The notes under the pieces: generated by a model
Database searches by the model: none
Seen by the model: only the letters and a program-made list of their open reading frames with translations
What the model was told of the DNA's origin: nothing
Shown: positions 46,592-59,734 of the stretch, piece by piece
Position numbering within the stretch: the first letter of the stretch is position 1
How the letters are laid out: each line of letters opens with the position of its first letter
NCBI RefSeq assembly: GCF_021018805.1
Contig: NC_086247.1
Span: 148,269,285-148,333,284, forward strand
Reading direction: 5' to 3'
Length of the DNA: 64,000 bases
Source: Prinia subflava
Taxonomy: Eukaryota > Chordata > Aves > Passeriformes > Cisticolidae
Program-made: the position numbers and the translations under genes

Positions 46592-46638
46592 TTTATCTAT
46601 CTATCTAATCTATCTAGCTAGCTAGCTAGCTAGCTATC
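46592..46638 (+). repeat. Tetranucleotide microsatellite (ATCT)n merging into (AGCT)n
   Basis: An ATCT/CTAT repeat at 46592-46615 passes into a pure self-complementary CTAG/AGCT run at about 46614-46636, then back to CTATCTG. The AGCT part is its own reverse complement, so it can fold on either strand or extrude as a cruciform. Confidence 0.9.
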
Positions 46639-49600
46639 TGAGGCTTGTTCCTTCATAGAGAGTGAACAAGAGAGACAGCAGAAAGATGAACTTTAAAGCC
46701 TCTTTCGAGGAATGTAAAGACCTAAATCTGGGCCCAGATGTATTTTCTGACCTCAACACCTCTTTCTTGACCTCTTGCTTGGTCGTGCTTGAGCATTCCA
46801 AAGAGAACATCCTGATCCAGCACCCCTGGGCTCCAGAAGCCCATGCCCAAACCCATGGGTGGTGGCTGTGGCTGAAGCTGGTAAGAAGAAGGCACTGCTC
46901 CCTCACCTGAAGCTAGGAGCAGTGACACACTTTATACCAGTATTGTTAAACCCTTTTCCCCTCTTTTCTCCTTCCAGCCTTGGAGTGGCTGTGTCCAAAC
47001 TGCTTCCTGCCCATGGCCAGGTACACAAACCCCTGACAGGGACAGGGACAGAGATCATGAGCCCAAAATCACCCCAGGAACAGAGCAGCCATGTGGGTCA
47101 CTGCAGGCCAGCCCAGGACATGGAGCTGTGATTTTATTTATGGGTACATACGGAGCCGGCATGATTTGCCAGTCCTAATTCAATGGCACATTTCATCCTT
47201 TGCTGGGCAGAGCTGCTGTGATGCTGGTGTGGCATTTCCAAGGGCCAGATGCTTTGAACTTCTTCATTTTTACCCTAGTGGATGCCTGCAGATGCCAGGC
47301 AGGGATTTAACTTTCCAGGTGCTTAGCAAGCTCTGAAAAGCTGTGTATGTCAAGAGGAACATTCAAAATCACGAGTCACATCAGCCAGCATTGTCTGGGG
47401 AAGTGAAGTGTTTCTCGAGAATATGCAAGTTTGAAGAAGAGAAATCAGCCTACCTCTCTCAAGCCTTATTCCAGCTCTTTAATTATAAAATCTTACGGTT
47501 GCTGAGCTTCTTTTGACCACTCAAAGGAGAATGAATTGCTAAATTTGTACCGTGGGGAATTTGTATTGTGGGAAATTATTACCACTCCTACCACAACTTT
47601 AGGGTATAAACGCTTCTCCATGCTAAGTAACAGCTCAGAGGGTCTGTGCACAGGGATGTTCATGTGTCTGAGAGTTCCCTGGCTCCCTTCCCCCAGCTTT
47701 GACTCCTCTCCTACATTATGGGATAAGTTAAAATGCAACCCTGGAAATTTGTGGTGGGGAATTTGTTATGCGCATGCAATATAATGAAGTGTAGGCAACA
47801 TCTGTGGCTGGCATTTTCCATCATGCCATGGAGTTTAACAGTGAAATCAGGGCTGAGATGCATTATCTGAGAGAGAAGAAGGGAAGGAGTGAGGGAGAGA
47901 GAGAGTTTGTTGACTTAAGAATCCCTCCAAATAGCATGGGATAAGAAAATAAGGAGACTGGTGGAACAGTCAGTCCTTGTTTGGTTGCCTGACTGCAGAT
48001 TGAACAGATCAAATATTTACTGGTGCTCCCAGTGCAGAAGAATAGCTGGATCTCTGGGTGATTGGAAGCAAAGTGATACTGAGCCCTGTTAAAATATCAT
48101 AATGCCTAATGCATAATGTAATTTTTCAGCCTCTATGCTGCTTTTCAGCTGTACCCCTGCTTGGGAAATCTGTTCATCACTGCAATAATTTTCTCCTTAG
48201 AGGAAGGTGAGCTGGGGAAGAAAAGACACATTAGGATTGGGGTAATGAGTGATTTTGTGAAGGGAAAAAGGAGCCCCTGGTGTGAGTGGAAAGAAACCCT
48301 CCGAGGGAGGAATTCATCTGTTGCTGGCAATTCAGTGGGCAGGAGGGGATGGAGAGACTCCTCTCTCCCCAGTCCTTGCTGCAATTCCAGCAGCTCCAGG
48401 GCTGCTCCTTTGCTCCTCCCTGAGCCACAGGCACCAGCCTACATGGAAACCTGCTTTTGGCAGAGGGCACTGGAGAAATTTGGCCTGGCTTTTGTTGATG
48501 AGCTCTCCAAGCCATGAAAGCAAAGGGTTCGTGGGTGAGGACACACCCCAGACAATTGCACTGCTTTAGGGACACCTGGTTTAGGGTGGCAGCAGTGCCC
48601 AGGTCCGTGTGCTGGGAGATGTGCATAAGGCAGTGAAAATCTCCTTTACAGCAACCAGGGAAGCAAAAGGAAGGAAGACACAACCTGAGATTCAGAATTG
48701 CTGGAATCCTTCCCTCCAATGACTTCAGCTGGATTTACAAACACTTGGCAAACACTTTACAAACCCCTACAAGCTTTTCTTCTTGGAACAGTGGATGTAA
48801 AGCGAGGGTGACTGCATTAAGCATGGTAGGTGAAAGGAGAATGAGGCTCAAAAGACACATGTGCTTTTTTAGCTTGGTGCTTTCCAGCCTTTTAAAGCCT
48901 GGGTAAAATCCTGAAGCTTTTACCTAATGTTGATTCATCCCTGCTCAAGGAAAACATTCTCGTGTTGCAGCGGATAAGTCGCCAGAGGAAATTCTTAAGG
49001 ATTTGTCTGATAATGAAAAGATGATCGGAATGGCTGAGTAAAAAAGCATAAAATGATGAGAAAGAAACAGCAGAGTGGTTTGAAAATAACACATTCACTT
49101 CTCTGTGTATAGCTCCACTGAATCTTTTGTGTAAACTCTCAGAATTCCTGGAAAAGAAAAATATCAACCAAAGGTGGCATTTTCCAGGAAACTCTTTTAA
49201 AAGAAGCATCCTCATTCATTCAGTAGACACTGCCAATAAACTTGTGTGTGAAATTGTAAAGTCTTTTGAGAGAACAGTTGAATTAAAGTTTGCAGTTGTT
49301 GGTTTGTGAGACAAAGGATTTTCCCAAATTTATTGTGCTATAACCCCTTCCTCCTTTTTTTCCTGTTGGTGCAAAAGTCAGTAATTTTAAGTAATTGGTT
49401 TGCCCAGAACAGTTTTTCTAGGAATAAGAATTGAACTGATTCCTAAACATGAAAAATGGAAACTTTTGGAGTAGAAGTGCTTAAAATGTTCAGCAATCAT
49501 GTATCAAAATTTAATGCAGTGATTCTTTCAGGTGTTGAAATGTAAAAATCAGTTTAATAAACATTTCCTGTGGTTATTTATAACCATATCTGTGGATCAA

Positions 49601-50719
49601 ATAATTGACTTGATAGTGGTAGAACATGAAAATGAAGGATTCAGGAGTGAGAATTAGTACAAAGTGAGCAAACTGCTGAGTGCTTAAATTCCTGCAGCAA
49701 GTCATTTAGTCATGGTCTCTGCTAATGAGCTACAGCCCGCAGTTTTTCATCCAGTGTGCTTTTAATTCCCATGTGTTTCACTCCTCTGGAGGGGCTCTGG
49801 AAGAGCAAGGTGAGAAGTTCTGCTGCCATCCAGCCTGCATGCAGCTGCAGACTTCAGTCTGAATTGATCCACTCAGGAGACACTGATTTATTGGAGAGGC
49901 TTGAACACATTAGAGATGGTCTGCTGGAGAGGAAAGAATGTATTGAAACACTAAGAGTCTTCAGGGTCATCCAAATTCAAAATGGAAATCACAGCTGATA
50001 TTAGTTAATAAACTACTGGGAGAAAGGCAGGAGAAAAGATGATTTTTGATCTTGCCAAATGTGTCAGCTTGTTGGTAGGATGGCTAAAGTGCCTTAGATG
50101 CTCTCCATAAATGTCTGAGAGAAAAATGCACCCACTGGAGAAAAATTTGGGGGTTGTGAGATCAGAATGCCTTGTTGGGGAGTCCTGACTCCCTCCATTA
50201 CAGAAGCAGCCTGAGGAGATTCAATTTCCAACTTAGATTCCCTAATGATCAGCTCTGTGAGGAATCCTGAAATTGCCACATCCCAGAGCTGGTTCCTGAG
50301 GAGGGTGAATTTACATCCCTGATTTCCACGCAGAGACGGATGGCTCCCCAGGAGAAGGAGGAGAATGGCTAAAGCCACTCAAAGGAGAGGGAGGTTTAGA
50401 GCTCCTGAATGTGTCCTGGCCTCTGCTTCTCATGCTAAGAAGCAATTGAAATATTAAAGGTAATAAAATGTGATTTAGTTCATGCTGTGAACTTCAGTTA
50501 TTTACTTCAGTTCACGCTTTGCATTTTATCTGCTGGGTCTCAGACTGTCTATGCTGATAAATCACTGTGTTCCAAGTACAGAAGGGGGAAAGAACACTTT
50601 ATTTCATAACTGTTTAATTATGAAAGCAGGGGAGGAGGGAAAAATGGATGAATCAATATTACTTTTTCCAGAGTTATCAATATCTCTAGTGTCATCATTA
50701 TTTCACCCTTTCTTAACCA
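46639..50719. other. Unique non-coding sequence with a short GA-rich tract
   Basis: No gene is recognised. A purine tract (GAGAGAGAAGAAGGGAAGG and onward) lies at 47869-47910. An open frame at 49756-49998 has a coiled, charged end (LERLEHIRDGLLERKE) but no acceptor/donor pair around it and no family I recognise. Confidence 0.45.
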
Positions 50720-50830
50720 GAGATCCTCACCCCCATTTTAAGGGCAGGAACAGCCACTTGTCCAAGAAGCCAGGGATAAAAATTAAGATTCAAACTGAGG
50801 TTAACTTCTTTCACTCTACAGAACTGCTGA
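50720..50830 (-). mobile_element. Ancient MIR-like SINE (reverse orientation)
   Basis: In order: GATCCTCACCCCCATTTTAAG ('atcctcattttacagatgagg'), CACTTGTCCAAGAAGCCAGG ('acttgcccaaggtcacacag'), AAGATTCAAACTGAGGTTAAC ('ggattcaaacccaggtctg'). This is the core of a MIR-type SINE read backwards. Divergence is high, and both ends fade into unique sequence. Confidence 0.5.
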
Positions 50831-50989
50831 GTAACACAGTGCTAGAATTAAAAAAACATTTCCTCCACCCAGGGAGCCTCTGGACCCAAATCTTTCATGC
50901 AGACACGTGGAGGTTGTCAACAGCAGCACAGTGATGCTCAGAGAGGAACTGTAGCTGCAGCTTTAGGGGCCTACCCTTAAAATAACAAA

Positions 50990-51270
50990 TTGTGACACTA
51001 ATTGACAGAGTCTCTCATAATTAAATGGAAGGTTGAAATTATTTTCGTTTTTTCCCTTGCATTTCTATACTTTTGCCACTCCCAACAATGGACAAAATGT
51101 CAGTCATAACATCAGCCCAGAAGAGCTTTGTCACTTTATCTCAGTTTTAAATGTTATTTGAATGTTAGCTCTTTACATTAGCTTTTCTTTATTTGATAAA
51201 AAAGGTAAAATGATCATAATAGGCATAAAACTGTCATGAGAAGGTCATAAAATGCATATTGCTCACTGAA
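50990..51270. promoter_or_regulatory. AT-rich block with homeodomain- and SOX-like motifs
   Basis: Motifs include GACACTAATTGACAG, CATAATTAAATGG, the SOX-type core AACAATGG in CCCAACAATGGAC, TTTACATTAGC, and AATGATCATAATAGGCATAA. No coding frame or repeat family is visible. It is a candidate conserved non-coding element on composition alone. Confidence 0.22.
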
Positions 51271-52684
51271 ATGAACAGGGCATCTCCCATCCTATCTATC
51301 TGGTAAATAAATGCAGAAGGAAGTTTCTCTATCTTGCTGTTGTTTTCACATTTTTAAGTGTACCTCGAGCTGGTATAAAGTGCCAGATTGACAACTCTGC
51401 TTGTTGCCAGAACAGTGACAGAACAGACTCCAGGCAGGGTGAGACACCATCATGCAAATGTGTTCCAAGCCTGTTTTGGACCAGACTGGGATGAAAGAAA
51501 ATGTTGAGGGTGAAAGATTCTGTGTGCGGCCCAAAAAATCTTTTGTCTCTATAGTCTAGCATAAATAGTAGTTACATGTGTCAGAATACAGAAGAAAAAA
51601 AAAAAGAAGAAAGGAAATAAAAGAGCATTAAAACATTTACTAAGCACAGACTTGGCTAAGATTTACAAATACAGTGATTTCAGTAGGGTTGATGCCATTA
51701 TTTGTGTGTGTGCACATTAAAACACCTTAGAGAGGTGATTTTCAGAAATCATAGAGCACTCCTCTGTGAAAACTGCTTCTGAAACAGCACACCTCTCCCC
51801 AAAAACCTAAATAGTTCTGAATATCCAGCTGACATATAAAGAGGACATGAAAATGCCAATAACTTGTGGCAAATAGGAAGTTTCACTCTGTAAACTGCCT
51901 TTGGATTCCGCCCAACCAAACATTCATTAAAATGGAACGAAATCCCCAGACCCACAGGTTGCTAGGAAGTCCTTTAGAAACTTGAATAATTACCTGGGAC
52001 CTGTATGAATCCCAGCCCAGGAGTCAAATAGGTACTTTTCTTCCTGATGATCCTGATTTTGTCAGAGTGGAGTGATTTAAAACTGTCCAGACCTTCATCA
52101 CTTCTCACTGATCCTTCCTGTAACTCTGGCACAAAATTCAGGTCAATCCCATCCTGCTGAAACTGAAGGTTGCACAGCAAAATACATGTATGCATCTATA
52201 AAATATATGTATCTCCACACTACAGCTATCAGTGGAAACAGAACGGAATTTTCCTTAACCTCCGTGCTCGTTTGGGGAAGAAAAAGCACAAAAATTACTT
52301 TTTTTATCCAGAGAGGTAGCATGGCTCATAGAAAAATTGTTTAGAGGTTTGATGAGGATGTCCTCTTGAAATAGAAGGTAAGATTAACCAATACTTCCAT
52401 GTTTAAACCTGCAGGTGACACATCTGATGGACAAAGCAGCAGCATGGGTGTTTTTCACTGTGCAGTTCACAGGCCAGGAGATGTCATGTCAGCTTTTGGG
52501 GGAGTTTAGCAATAAACTCCAGCCTGTGGCTGAAAAAACTGTAACCCTTCCATTTATTGCCTCCACAGGAGCTGCTGCCAGGACAGAAACACCTTGGCAG
52601 GGGTTGGTGTAGCCCAGGGGCTGGTGCTGGTCTGTACTCACCAACACAGCCACGGGGAGGGGAACCCAACTGTGTTGTCTCATC
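51271..52684. other. Unique non-coding sequence, nothing recognised
   Basis: No repeat or exon is recognised. An A-rich tract lies at 51593-51606. Confidence 0.5.
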
Positions 52685-52800
52685 AGCTCTGACAATTAAT
52701 TGCATTTAATAGCAGGACCAAACAATAGCAATTGATGAATTAATGAGTTAGCAAGAGATTATTAAGAGAACATGACGTGGCTTTCAGAGCCTTATGACTG
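52685..52800. promoter_or_regulatory. Tight cluster of ATTA/AATTG motifs
   Basis: Within about 70 bases occur TGACAATTAATTGCATTTAA (overlapping homeodomain and POU-like ATTGCAT), CAATAGCAATTG, TGATGAATTAATGAG and GATTATTAAG, then CATGACGTGGC with a CREB/bZIP-like ACGT core. This is the densest local cluster of such motifs in the window. Confidence 0.28.
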
Positions 52801-55800
52801 ACACTGGGATGTGAAAGGGAAGGAAAAGCAGGAATGAACAAATGTTTCCATCCACCCATATTGCCTTCCTGTCCTCAGGAATGGGAAAGGCTCATGGGCA
52901 AAAAGCTCCTGGAAGAGCTAAGGCTCATTATAGGAAATAAACCTTGCACTGAAGAACTCACAGCAGGTGAAGGAGCAGGGATGGATGGGATGGGAGAAGT
53001 GCAGAATCATTTTTGCCAGAGCACCCTGAATCCCCAGTTGGATGCATGAACTTGGAGTTCTTTGTGCAGGAGACACACGGCAGAGCCTTGGACCCAACCC
53101 ACAGCTCTGCATTTAGGACAACTCAAAGACCAGTGTTTAACTTTACACTTGGGCTAAAGTTCCTTCCAAAATGGTCAGGAGCTATCCAAGAACTCAAACA
53201 CAGCAAATGCATTTCTTGCCTTTTCAAGGGCCACACCTCTTTTAGAAACTAATTTCAAGCCATTTTCAGCCCACTGAGCATTTTGCTTAAGTTCTTTCTT
53301 GGCCACTATTGACTGGCTGCTTTTATATCTGGAATGTTCTCCAGCTTACACCAGACAGCAACGCTGCCCTGAATTGGGACCATGTGACCTTTATCATAAA
53401 ATCTGTTCATTTTTGTCCTTTTCCTCTACATGTTACTCTTATTTCCCTGATTGCTGAGCTTACACTGCTGGGAAGCACTCTGGCCTGGGACACTGAACAC
53501 ATTCATATTGTGTTACACATCTCCTTCCCTCTTTGTGGTGGAAGGAGCCAGGGAAATTTGTGGCCAAGCCCGAAGTGAAAAGCAACCCATTGCCACTTCA
53601 GTTTGGACGAGGAGCTGTAGGCATAATTCCACCCTTTGAAAAGCTATGAGCTTCTGAGGCCCCACAAAGCTTGCCCATCTTACAAACCTCATGCTTTTTG
53701 GGGATAGGGAGGTTTGGGTGCCTTTCCTGGCACGTGTCTGGGTGATTCCCGTTCAGATGTCGCGTTCGTACCTGATGGACGCTTGGCCAGGTTCAGCAAG
53801 CCAAGGAAGTGCTTGGCTGAGCAGAAGAGTTATTTGGGGCTTGAGTCATGGTGGAAATGAGCCTCCCTGAATGCCGAGGCCCCAGCCAGGGTTGTGAAAT
53901 CGCTTTGTGTCTGGAGATCTCTCCTCTTCTGTTAATAGCAGCTTTGCTCGGTCAACTTTTGGAATCCCTTTTTTTGGTCCTAATACTGCTACAACAACAT
54001 CTTGGGGAAATTTGTCTCAATCCACAACATGCTTATGTTTCTGTTCATCATAGTCTAAATTTAGGCAAAGAGAAAACTACAGTCCACTTACTCTCCCTGC
54101 TGAAAAAAGAGGCTGAGAGGGAGCTTTTACTATTTGGACAGGCTAATGGAGATACATCTCCTAATTACCCCTTTGTCTCACAGATTTGAAGCTGCTTCTT
54201 GCTCTCTGTTTGGGCTGGTAACTGATAATAAAGGTAGCAATTATTTTACATTGCAGGATGCTCAGTACAGAGGCTATGCAGGAGTGTCATTACTAAACAG
54301 TATTCGATATTTATTCATGTATGTAAATTCCACTGGTTGAAATCTTGACACATTCACAGCATCCCATATTTCATTCAGTTTATCCTCTGTAATTGTTCCC
54401 AACTGCTCAACAGCTCTGAACGATGAGTCCCATTGAGAGCAGGAGGTACAATGAGTGTAGTGGCTGTTGCTTCATAAATAATCTCAGAACCCTGAGGACT
54501 GCAAATGACCTTCTTGCATTTGAGAATGGAAAAAGGAGTGCACTGCTTAAAAGCTGTTTGGTGGTTTTGACTTTTACAGTCTGAGTCACAGACGTGCTTC
54601 CTTACTTTGTTTCCTTGAGGGTAAGGTGGATGGCACGAAGGGGTATAAGGAACATGGGATGTAAGAGGTGTGTAAAGGTCATTGCTGTGAACAAAGTTGA
54701 TATTTTTACTCTGGTTTGCTTTTTTTCTTTTAGTATTTATTATACAGAACCAGTTTGTGCAGTTGACAGGAGCTTCTCGTAACTTAGTAGCATTTTAGGA
54801 ATAAAAAAAAAAAATTAAAGTGGATGTATGTCACAGTAGGGGGAGACTGGAGAACAGTAGATTGGCACACTATAGCTTTTATTTAAAATTTTTCCCCTCT
54901 CCAGAAGATGATTCTTCATCTCTGTCTGGAAAGCATTTTGGCATGATTGGCTACATTCAGAAGGATTAGTTCAGTGGAACTTCTGAACCTGTCATGGTAG
55001 GCATGTGCAACACCCAGATTTTTTCCTAAAACTGTGCTCACATCGATAGCCCTGGCATCATTGGAAGTGCTTGGGAGCTATTCCTGAACAGCCTGGCATT
55101 TATACTGCAGAGCTAGTAGTGCTTTGCAGTGGTCCAGCCAAAGGCAAGCCCAAGAAGATGGAGTTCTGACGTGTTATTTGGGCACTGCTTTGTTTACTTA
55201 CTTCCTGGATATATCAATGCTGAAATTTCACTCTCTCCTCCCTGCTATGCCCCAGGGTGCTGCCTGCCTCTGAAAGCATCAACTAATTCAGCTGAGGGAA
55301 AGAGACCCCTCTGAGAGATCTGAGCTTTAATAAAACAGGGATTATGCCTTTCACCTTCACACAGGGCAATTTGGAAGACACTGCTAAACACGTTAAAAGA
55401 CAAAATCAGGAGGTGAATATTTTCACAAGGCAAATCAACACCAGCACAAGGAAAGGAGGAGAACAAAACACCCAAGATTTTTTTAACATATCTGCATGTT
55501 GTTTGTTGCTTTAAGCAACACTTGAGCATTGAAATGAAGCCCAGAGAGGAGGAGGAAGAATACAAACAGTATTACTATGTGTAAATGTGGATGTTTTTGA
55601 AGAAAGACTTGCCACAAATAATCACAGACTGGAAACTTACACTGGGGAACCAAAAAGTGAATGGCTTTGGAATGGAGTCCCAAGCCCAGACAAGTGAAAG
55701 ACAATCAGCAGTCTTGATCTTGCAGAAGGAAAACAGTGAGGAGACTTAAACTCCCATTTAAAAACAAACAAAACTCATCTTGGCACAAAACTGATCTTGG

Positions 55801-57099
55801 CCTTATTATTGCTGCCTAAAGTTTCAGAATTGCACAGTAGTGATTATCATCATGGAAGGGGAGAGAAACTGCTCCAGGCTCTGGCTGGAAGTACAGCATC
55901 TTGTCTTCCACACACCACTCCTCTGCAGCTCCAGATCACTGCCTATGTGGCAAGAGGCTGTCACTAAAACCTTGGCACAGCCACTGCGTGCTACAGACAA
56001 GACACACTTGCTGAGCTGATGTTCATGGTCCTTTGACATTTGTCCTTTTTTATAGTTTTCTTTGAACTAGGTGATGTTAGACTGAAAGCATATGTTGGCT
56101 GCTTGTACAAAGAAAATCGTGACCAACCAGCCCATATAAATTACAGCTGGTCTTGTTACTTCTTATTAATAAGAACAAATATGAGAGGATGTGGTTTATG
56201 TTCACCCTGACAAGGATCTTACATCGTGTCTGTCTCCAGAGCAGACTTTGGAGCTTCAGAGTTTTGTATTTCTGCTCTTCCATGATGTAACCTGGCCCAT
56301 CTGCTAAGTTCATGCTGCATCACAGGCTTAGCAGGAGTTACTCTGGAGAGAGCAGAGTATGAATGATGAAAAGGAGCCTTGACCAGCTAAGCTCCAAAGG
56401 CATTTGACAAAAAAAGTCTGTGTCACTGTCACAGTAATTAATACTGAAGAGCATTTTGGTGCCACGAATATTGTACTTAAGGAATTATATCAGCATGTTC
56501 AAAATGCATCATGAGAGGGCACATTTCATTTGACTCGGTTTCAAAAAGGAACAAGTAATACTACAATTACATAAAACCATGCCAGCAGGGAAAATCATCC
56601 TTCCTTCTCTTAGATTGCTGTAACCAGACTCTTTCAATTATTGAGATCCCAGGAATGTGTGCATTTATTAAATTTAAGGTTATCAAGACTCCAGCAATGC
56701 TGCCCAGTGCTGCCAGCTACTTATCAGGTGGTCTCAACAGAAAAATGAAACCTTTCCAAAAATTGCATACTGAACTAAATGTGTGCAGTTCAGTGTGCAG
56801 CTCTGCTCCTCCAAGCCAGAGAAAGATCCATTAGAACTACAAAAAATGTTGCTTAAAAGGTGAGGAGGTTGCTTGCAAATATAAAAAGGCTTTATTAGAA
56901 GAGGGCTATACCTGTGCTAGTAAAGGAAATAGTCTGGGGCCCTGAGGACAGGTAGCCCAGCCCAGTTTGTTTTGTGCACAGCTAAACCCTCCTTCTGCAA
57001 CAAAACAGGTGGGTCTGCTCCCTGCTGCCTCCTGGCAATCCCTGTTTGGATCTGTCTGGGGGGAGTGTGGCATCCTCATTGCTGGAGAGTTTAGAGGTT
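52801..57099. other. Unique non-coding sequence, nothing recognised
   Basis: No transposon, RNA gene or convincing exon is recognised across this stretch. Open frames are 113 codons or shorter and carry no motif. An A-rich tract lies at 54802-54814. Confidence 0.5.
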
Positions 57100-57121
57100 A
57101 AAAAAACCCAAAAAAAAAAAA
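57100..57121 (+). repeat. A-rich tract (A7-CCC-A12)
   Basis: Two A runs are interrupted by CCC. It is low complexity, and no retrocopy is recognised upstream. Confidence 0.8.
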
Positions 57122-57501
57122 CCAGGTTAAAAAACATCAGGAATAGTTAAGCTCTACCTGAACCTGCCCTGGGACTGGGACTCGGTATCTTCCTTCCCGC
57201 TCCAGCGCTCTCAGTTCTGTTGGTTTATAAATATAACACTTTATGCCCTCAGACGTGCTACACTTTTCCCAGGCACTTTTCAAGTCTTACCTTTAGCTCT
57301 CTTCTGAAGTGGCTGCAGGAGGTGGTGAAGTAATCCTTGTTCGTAACAATCTTTGTATTGTCTGTCTGCACACAATGTCCCTTGGGATCCAGCCCCAGGA
57401 TTGGATGTGTACTAGACGTGACTATTTTAGCTATCACCTTTCTATTGAAGCTGTAGGATGCTGCTCTGCTCTTCCTTTCATTTGATGGCATCATCTGTCC
57501 T

Positions 57502-57548
57502 ATTCTTCTTCTTCTTCCAGCTTTTTTTTTTGTTTGTTTTGTGTTTGC
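57502..57548 (+). repeat. (TTC)n and T-rich low-complexity tract
   Basis: Five consecutive TTC units, CAGC, then a T-rich stretch with TTTG units occur here. A poly-glutamate/lysine open frame on the minus strand is the direct product of this repeat. Confidence 0.8.
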
Positions 57549-58024
57549 AGAAAGTTCCTCGATTCTGAGCTAAATGGAGAGGTCACTAATGGAAACCCTG
57601 AGTCTGAAACACTGGGAAGTGAGAGAAAAACTCTGCCCAGCTTTGAGAGACAACTTCTGGGTGTGTTATGAAATTGGCCTTCATTTCTGTGCCTGTGGCA
57701 AGGGACACTACCCTGGAAGCTCAGGGACATGGACTGCTCCTCGTAGATCAGCTCCTGGCTCCATCTCCAGTGACCTGGACCCCAAGCAGTGCTTTGCACC
57801 AGGCTGTGCTCGAGTTTTACATCCACCCCACGCAGTTATTGATCTGCAGAGGGCAAAGAGCAGCAGGGAGATGGGAGGAGAGGGCCAGTGACACCAGGGG
57901 ACAAAGCTGCCATCTGGGGACTGAGCGCCCAGGAGAATAAATGTTCCAGCTGAGCTTTCTGCTCTTCCCCGCTAAGTGTTCGATGCCAAGTCTGATTAAT
58001 TCATCCTCCTCTTGCTTTGTCATT
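57549..58024. other. Unique non-coding sequence, nothing recognised
   Basis: Overlapping open frames of about 90-108 codons occur on both strands at 57500-57940, none with a recognisable motif. No repeat family is seen. Confidence 0.5.
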
Positions 58025-58165
58025 GAAACCTTCATTGTGGTCTAAATTCACGAAAAACATGTTTCTTTTACCAACAAATTGATTTGATTTTCTTTGATAA
58101 ATTATGAGTTATCATAAAAGAAGCAGCACTTTGTGTGCCTGGTGACAACTTCCTTTGAGGTAGAG
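58025..58165. promoter_or_regulatory. AT-rich block, possible regulatory element
   Basis: The block contains TTCATTGTGGTC (a RUNX-type TGTGGT core), AAATTGATTTGATTTTCTTT and TAAATTATGAGTTATCATAA. The motif mix is suggestive but not diagnostic. Confidence 0.18.
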
Positions 58166-58249
58166 CATATTAATCTACGTCCTGCATTTGCTTTGAAGTC
58201 AGAACAAAATCCTGAATCGTGATGTGTGTGCATGACAAAGAGACAGACA

Positions 58250-58335
58250 GCAAGCTCAGTTCTGATCTGCTACATCTGTGTAAATCCAGATCAATGCCAA
58301 GGCTGCAACAAGGATAAGGATCAGGTCCAGTTTGT
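58250..58335. repeat. Possible ancient amniote interspersed repeat
   Basis: CAGTTCTGATCTGCTACATC, TGTGTAAATCCAGATCAATG and AAGGATCAGGTCC follow the theme 'tctgatctgcattacaccagtgtaaatccagagtaac ... gatcaggtcc' known from old amniote repeats. The match is short and degraded. Orientation and family are unassigned. Confidence 0.35.
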
Positions 58336-59479
58336 TATCTCCATGTATATCTCATGCTTGGTGGGAGGCAGGAGGCAGGAAAGGGAGAAGTGAAAATTCC
58401 CTGTTTTGCCCAAATGTCACCTGGCTGGTGAATGATGTCTTCACCGAAGGATGAGCTTGCACATTAAAGGTAATACTGTGTATCTATATAGAACAGCTTA
58501 AAGTGAACCAGTAATAAAAAAAGCCAAAGGAAGCAGATATGGTGGTAAATATCAGGGTGGCACAGACAAAATAAGTCAAAATGTTTCTTACTGACACAGT
58601 GTCAGGAAGATGTAGAGCTTGTTTCTCCACTTGTACCAGTTTTACAGCCACATAACTCACTGGATGGCACCAGAATAATCCTTGATTTGTGCTAGTTCAA
58701 GAGGGTCAAGCCATTACCCAAATCTTAGACCAGCACTCTCATTTGCTTTTGCCATAATACCACCTCTTCCTTCCCAAATCTGCCACTGGGAAGCCTGTGA
58801 GTCTCCTGCTCTGACAACTCCAGCACTGAGGGACTGGATATCTGCAGGAAGAGCCTCCTGCCCTGTGTCAGCATCCCATCTGCAAAAACCTTGTTCAAAG
58901 GCAATCTTCATAGTGCTGAATGCAAGGCTACAGCCCATGGGAAAGTGAAGAAGGGGTTATGGTGCAAGGGACATATTTTACCTTTTGTTCATCATTCATC
59001 ACTTCCTCTGGTCTCCTCTCTTTTGGACTAAACATAGATCTCATTATCATCCTTAAATTTAGGTATATGAATATTAATGTGGCTCAAGATTTATACTTCC
59101 CAGACGTGTCTAAACACACCTTGGTAAAGAAAACCACTGGGTAGGAAAAAGTTAATACAGAGAGAACAATGGATCAGGGAAAGAAATCACAGGCATCTGT
59201 GCTCAGATAACATGGGAAAACCACAGAATAAAATAAAGAGGTGGTGAAATCATTGGAAAGGACTGGTTTTATTATCATCATTGTTGGAGTCTGCACCACA
59301 GCCTGTAACGCCCAAACCCACAGAAGCAGCTGGTGCACTGCCAGTGAGAGAGAGCTCCCTGCTCTCAGTGAGGTGGGGATGTGCCCTGCACAGGGTGGGG
59401 ACAGTGGACCCCCACCCAGCACAGGGCCAGGCTGCCCAGGATCTGTTCCAGCTGAGGTTCAGTATCTCTGCCACAGTCT
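58336..59479. other. Unique non-coding sequence, nothing recognised
   Basis: No repeat or exon is recognised up to the CR1 fragments. Confidence 0.5.
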
Positions 59480-59660
59480 CTGTCAGCCTGTTTCAATGCT
59501 TGACCACCCTCACTGTAAAAGTGTTTTATTTAATTTAAATGGAGTGGTAAGTATTTCAGTGTGTGCCCATTGCCTCTTGTCCTGTCCTTGGACAGCACTG
59601 AGAAGAATCTGGTTTCATCTTCTTTACACCTCACATGAGGTATTTATCTGCTACCTTCTT
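59480..59660 (-). mobile_element. CR1 LINE 3' UTR fragment (reverse orientation)
   Basis: CAGCCTGTTTCAATGCTTGA, CCACCCTCACTGTAAAAGTG and CCCATTGCCTCTTGTCCTGT, then CACTGAGAAGAATCTGGTTTC, match the CR1 3' region read backwards ('ctgttccagtgcttgaccaccctcactgtaaa', 'ccattgccccttgtcct'). The 3' tail is missing. It lies 75 bases from a second CR1 piece in the same orientation. Confidence 0.88.
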
Positions 59661-59734
59661 GTTCTGTAAATGTTTGGAAAAGGCTTCCATGAAGGCTCCA
59701 TCATCATCCCAAGGATCAAGGCAGGGCTGACTGG

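Noticed and set aside
49756..49998. Possible coding exon with a charged, helix-like end
   Set aside because: No acceptor/donor pair of quality flanks the frame and the peptide matches no family I know.
57500..57826. Minus-strand open frame ending in a poly-glutamate stretch
   Set aside because: The acidic end is the TTC repeat read backwards, and nothing else is recognisable.
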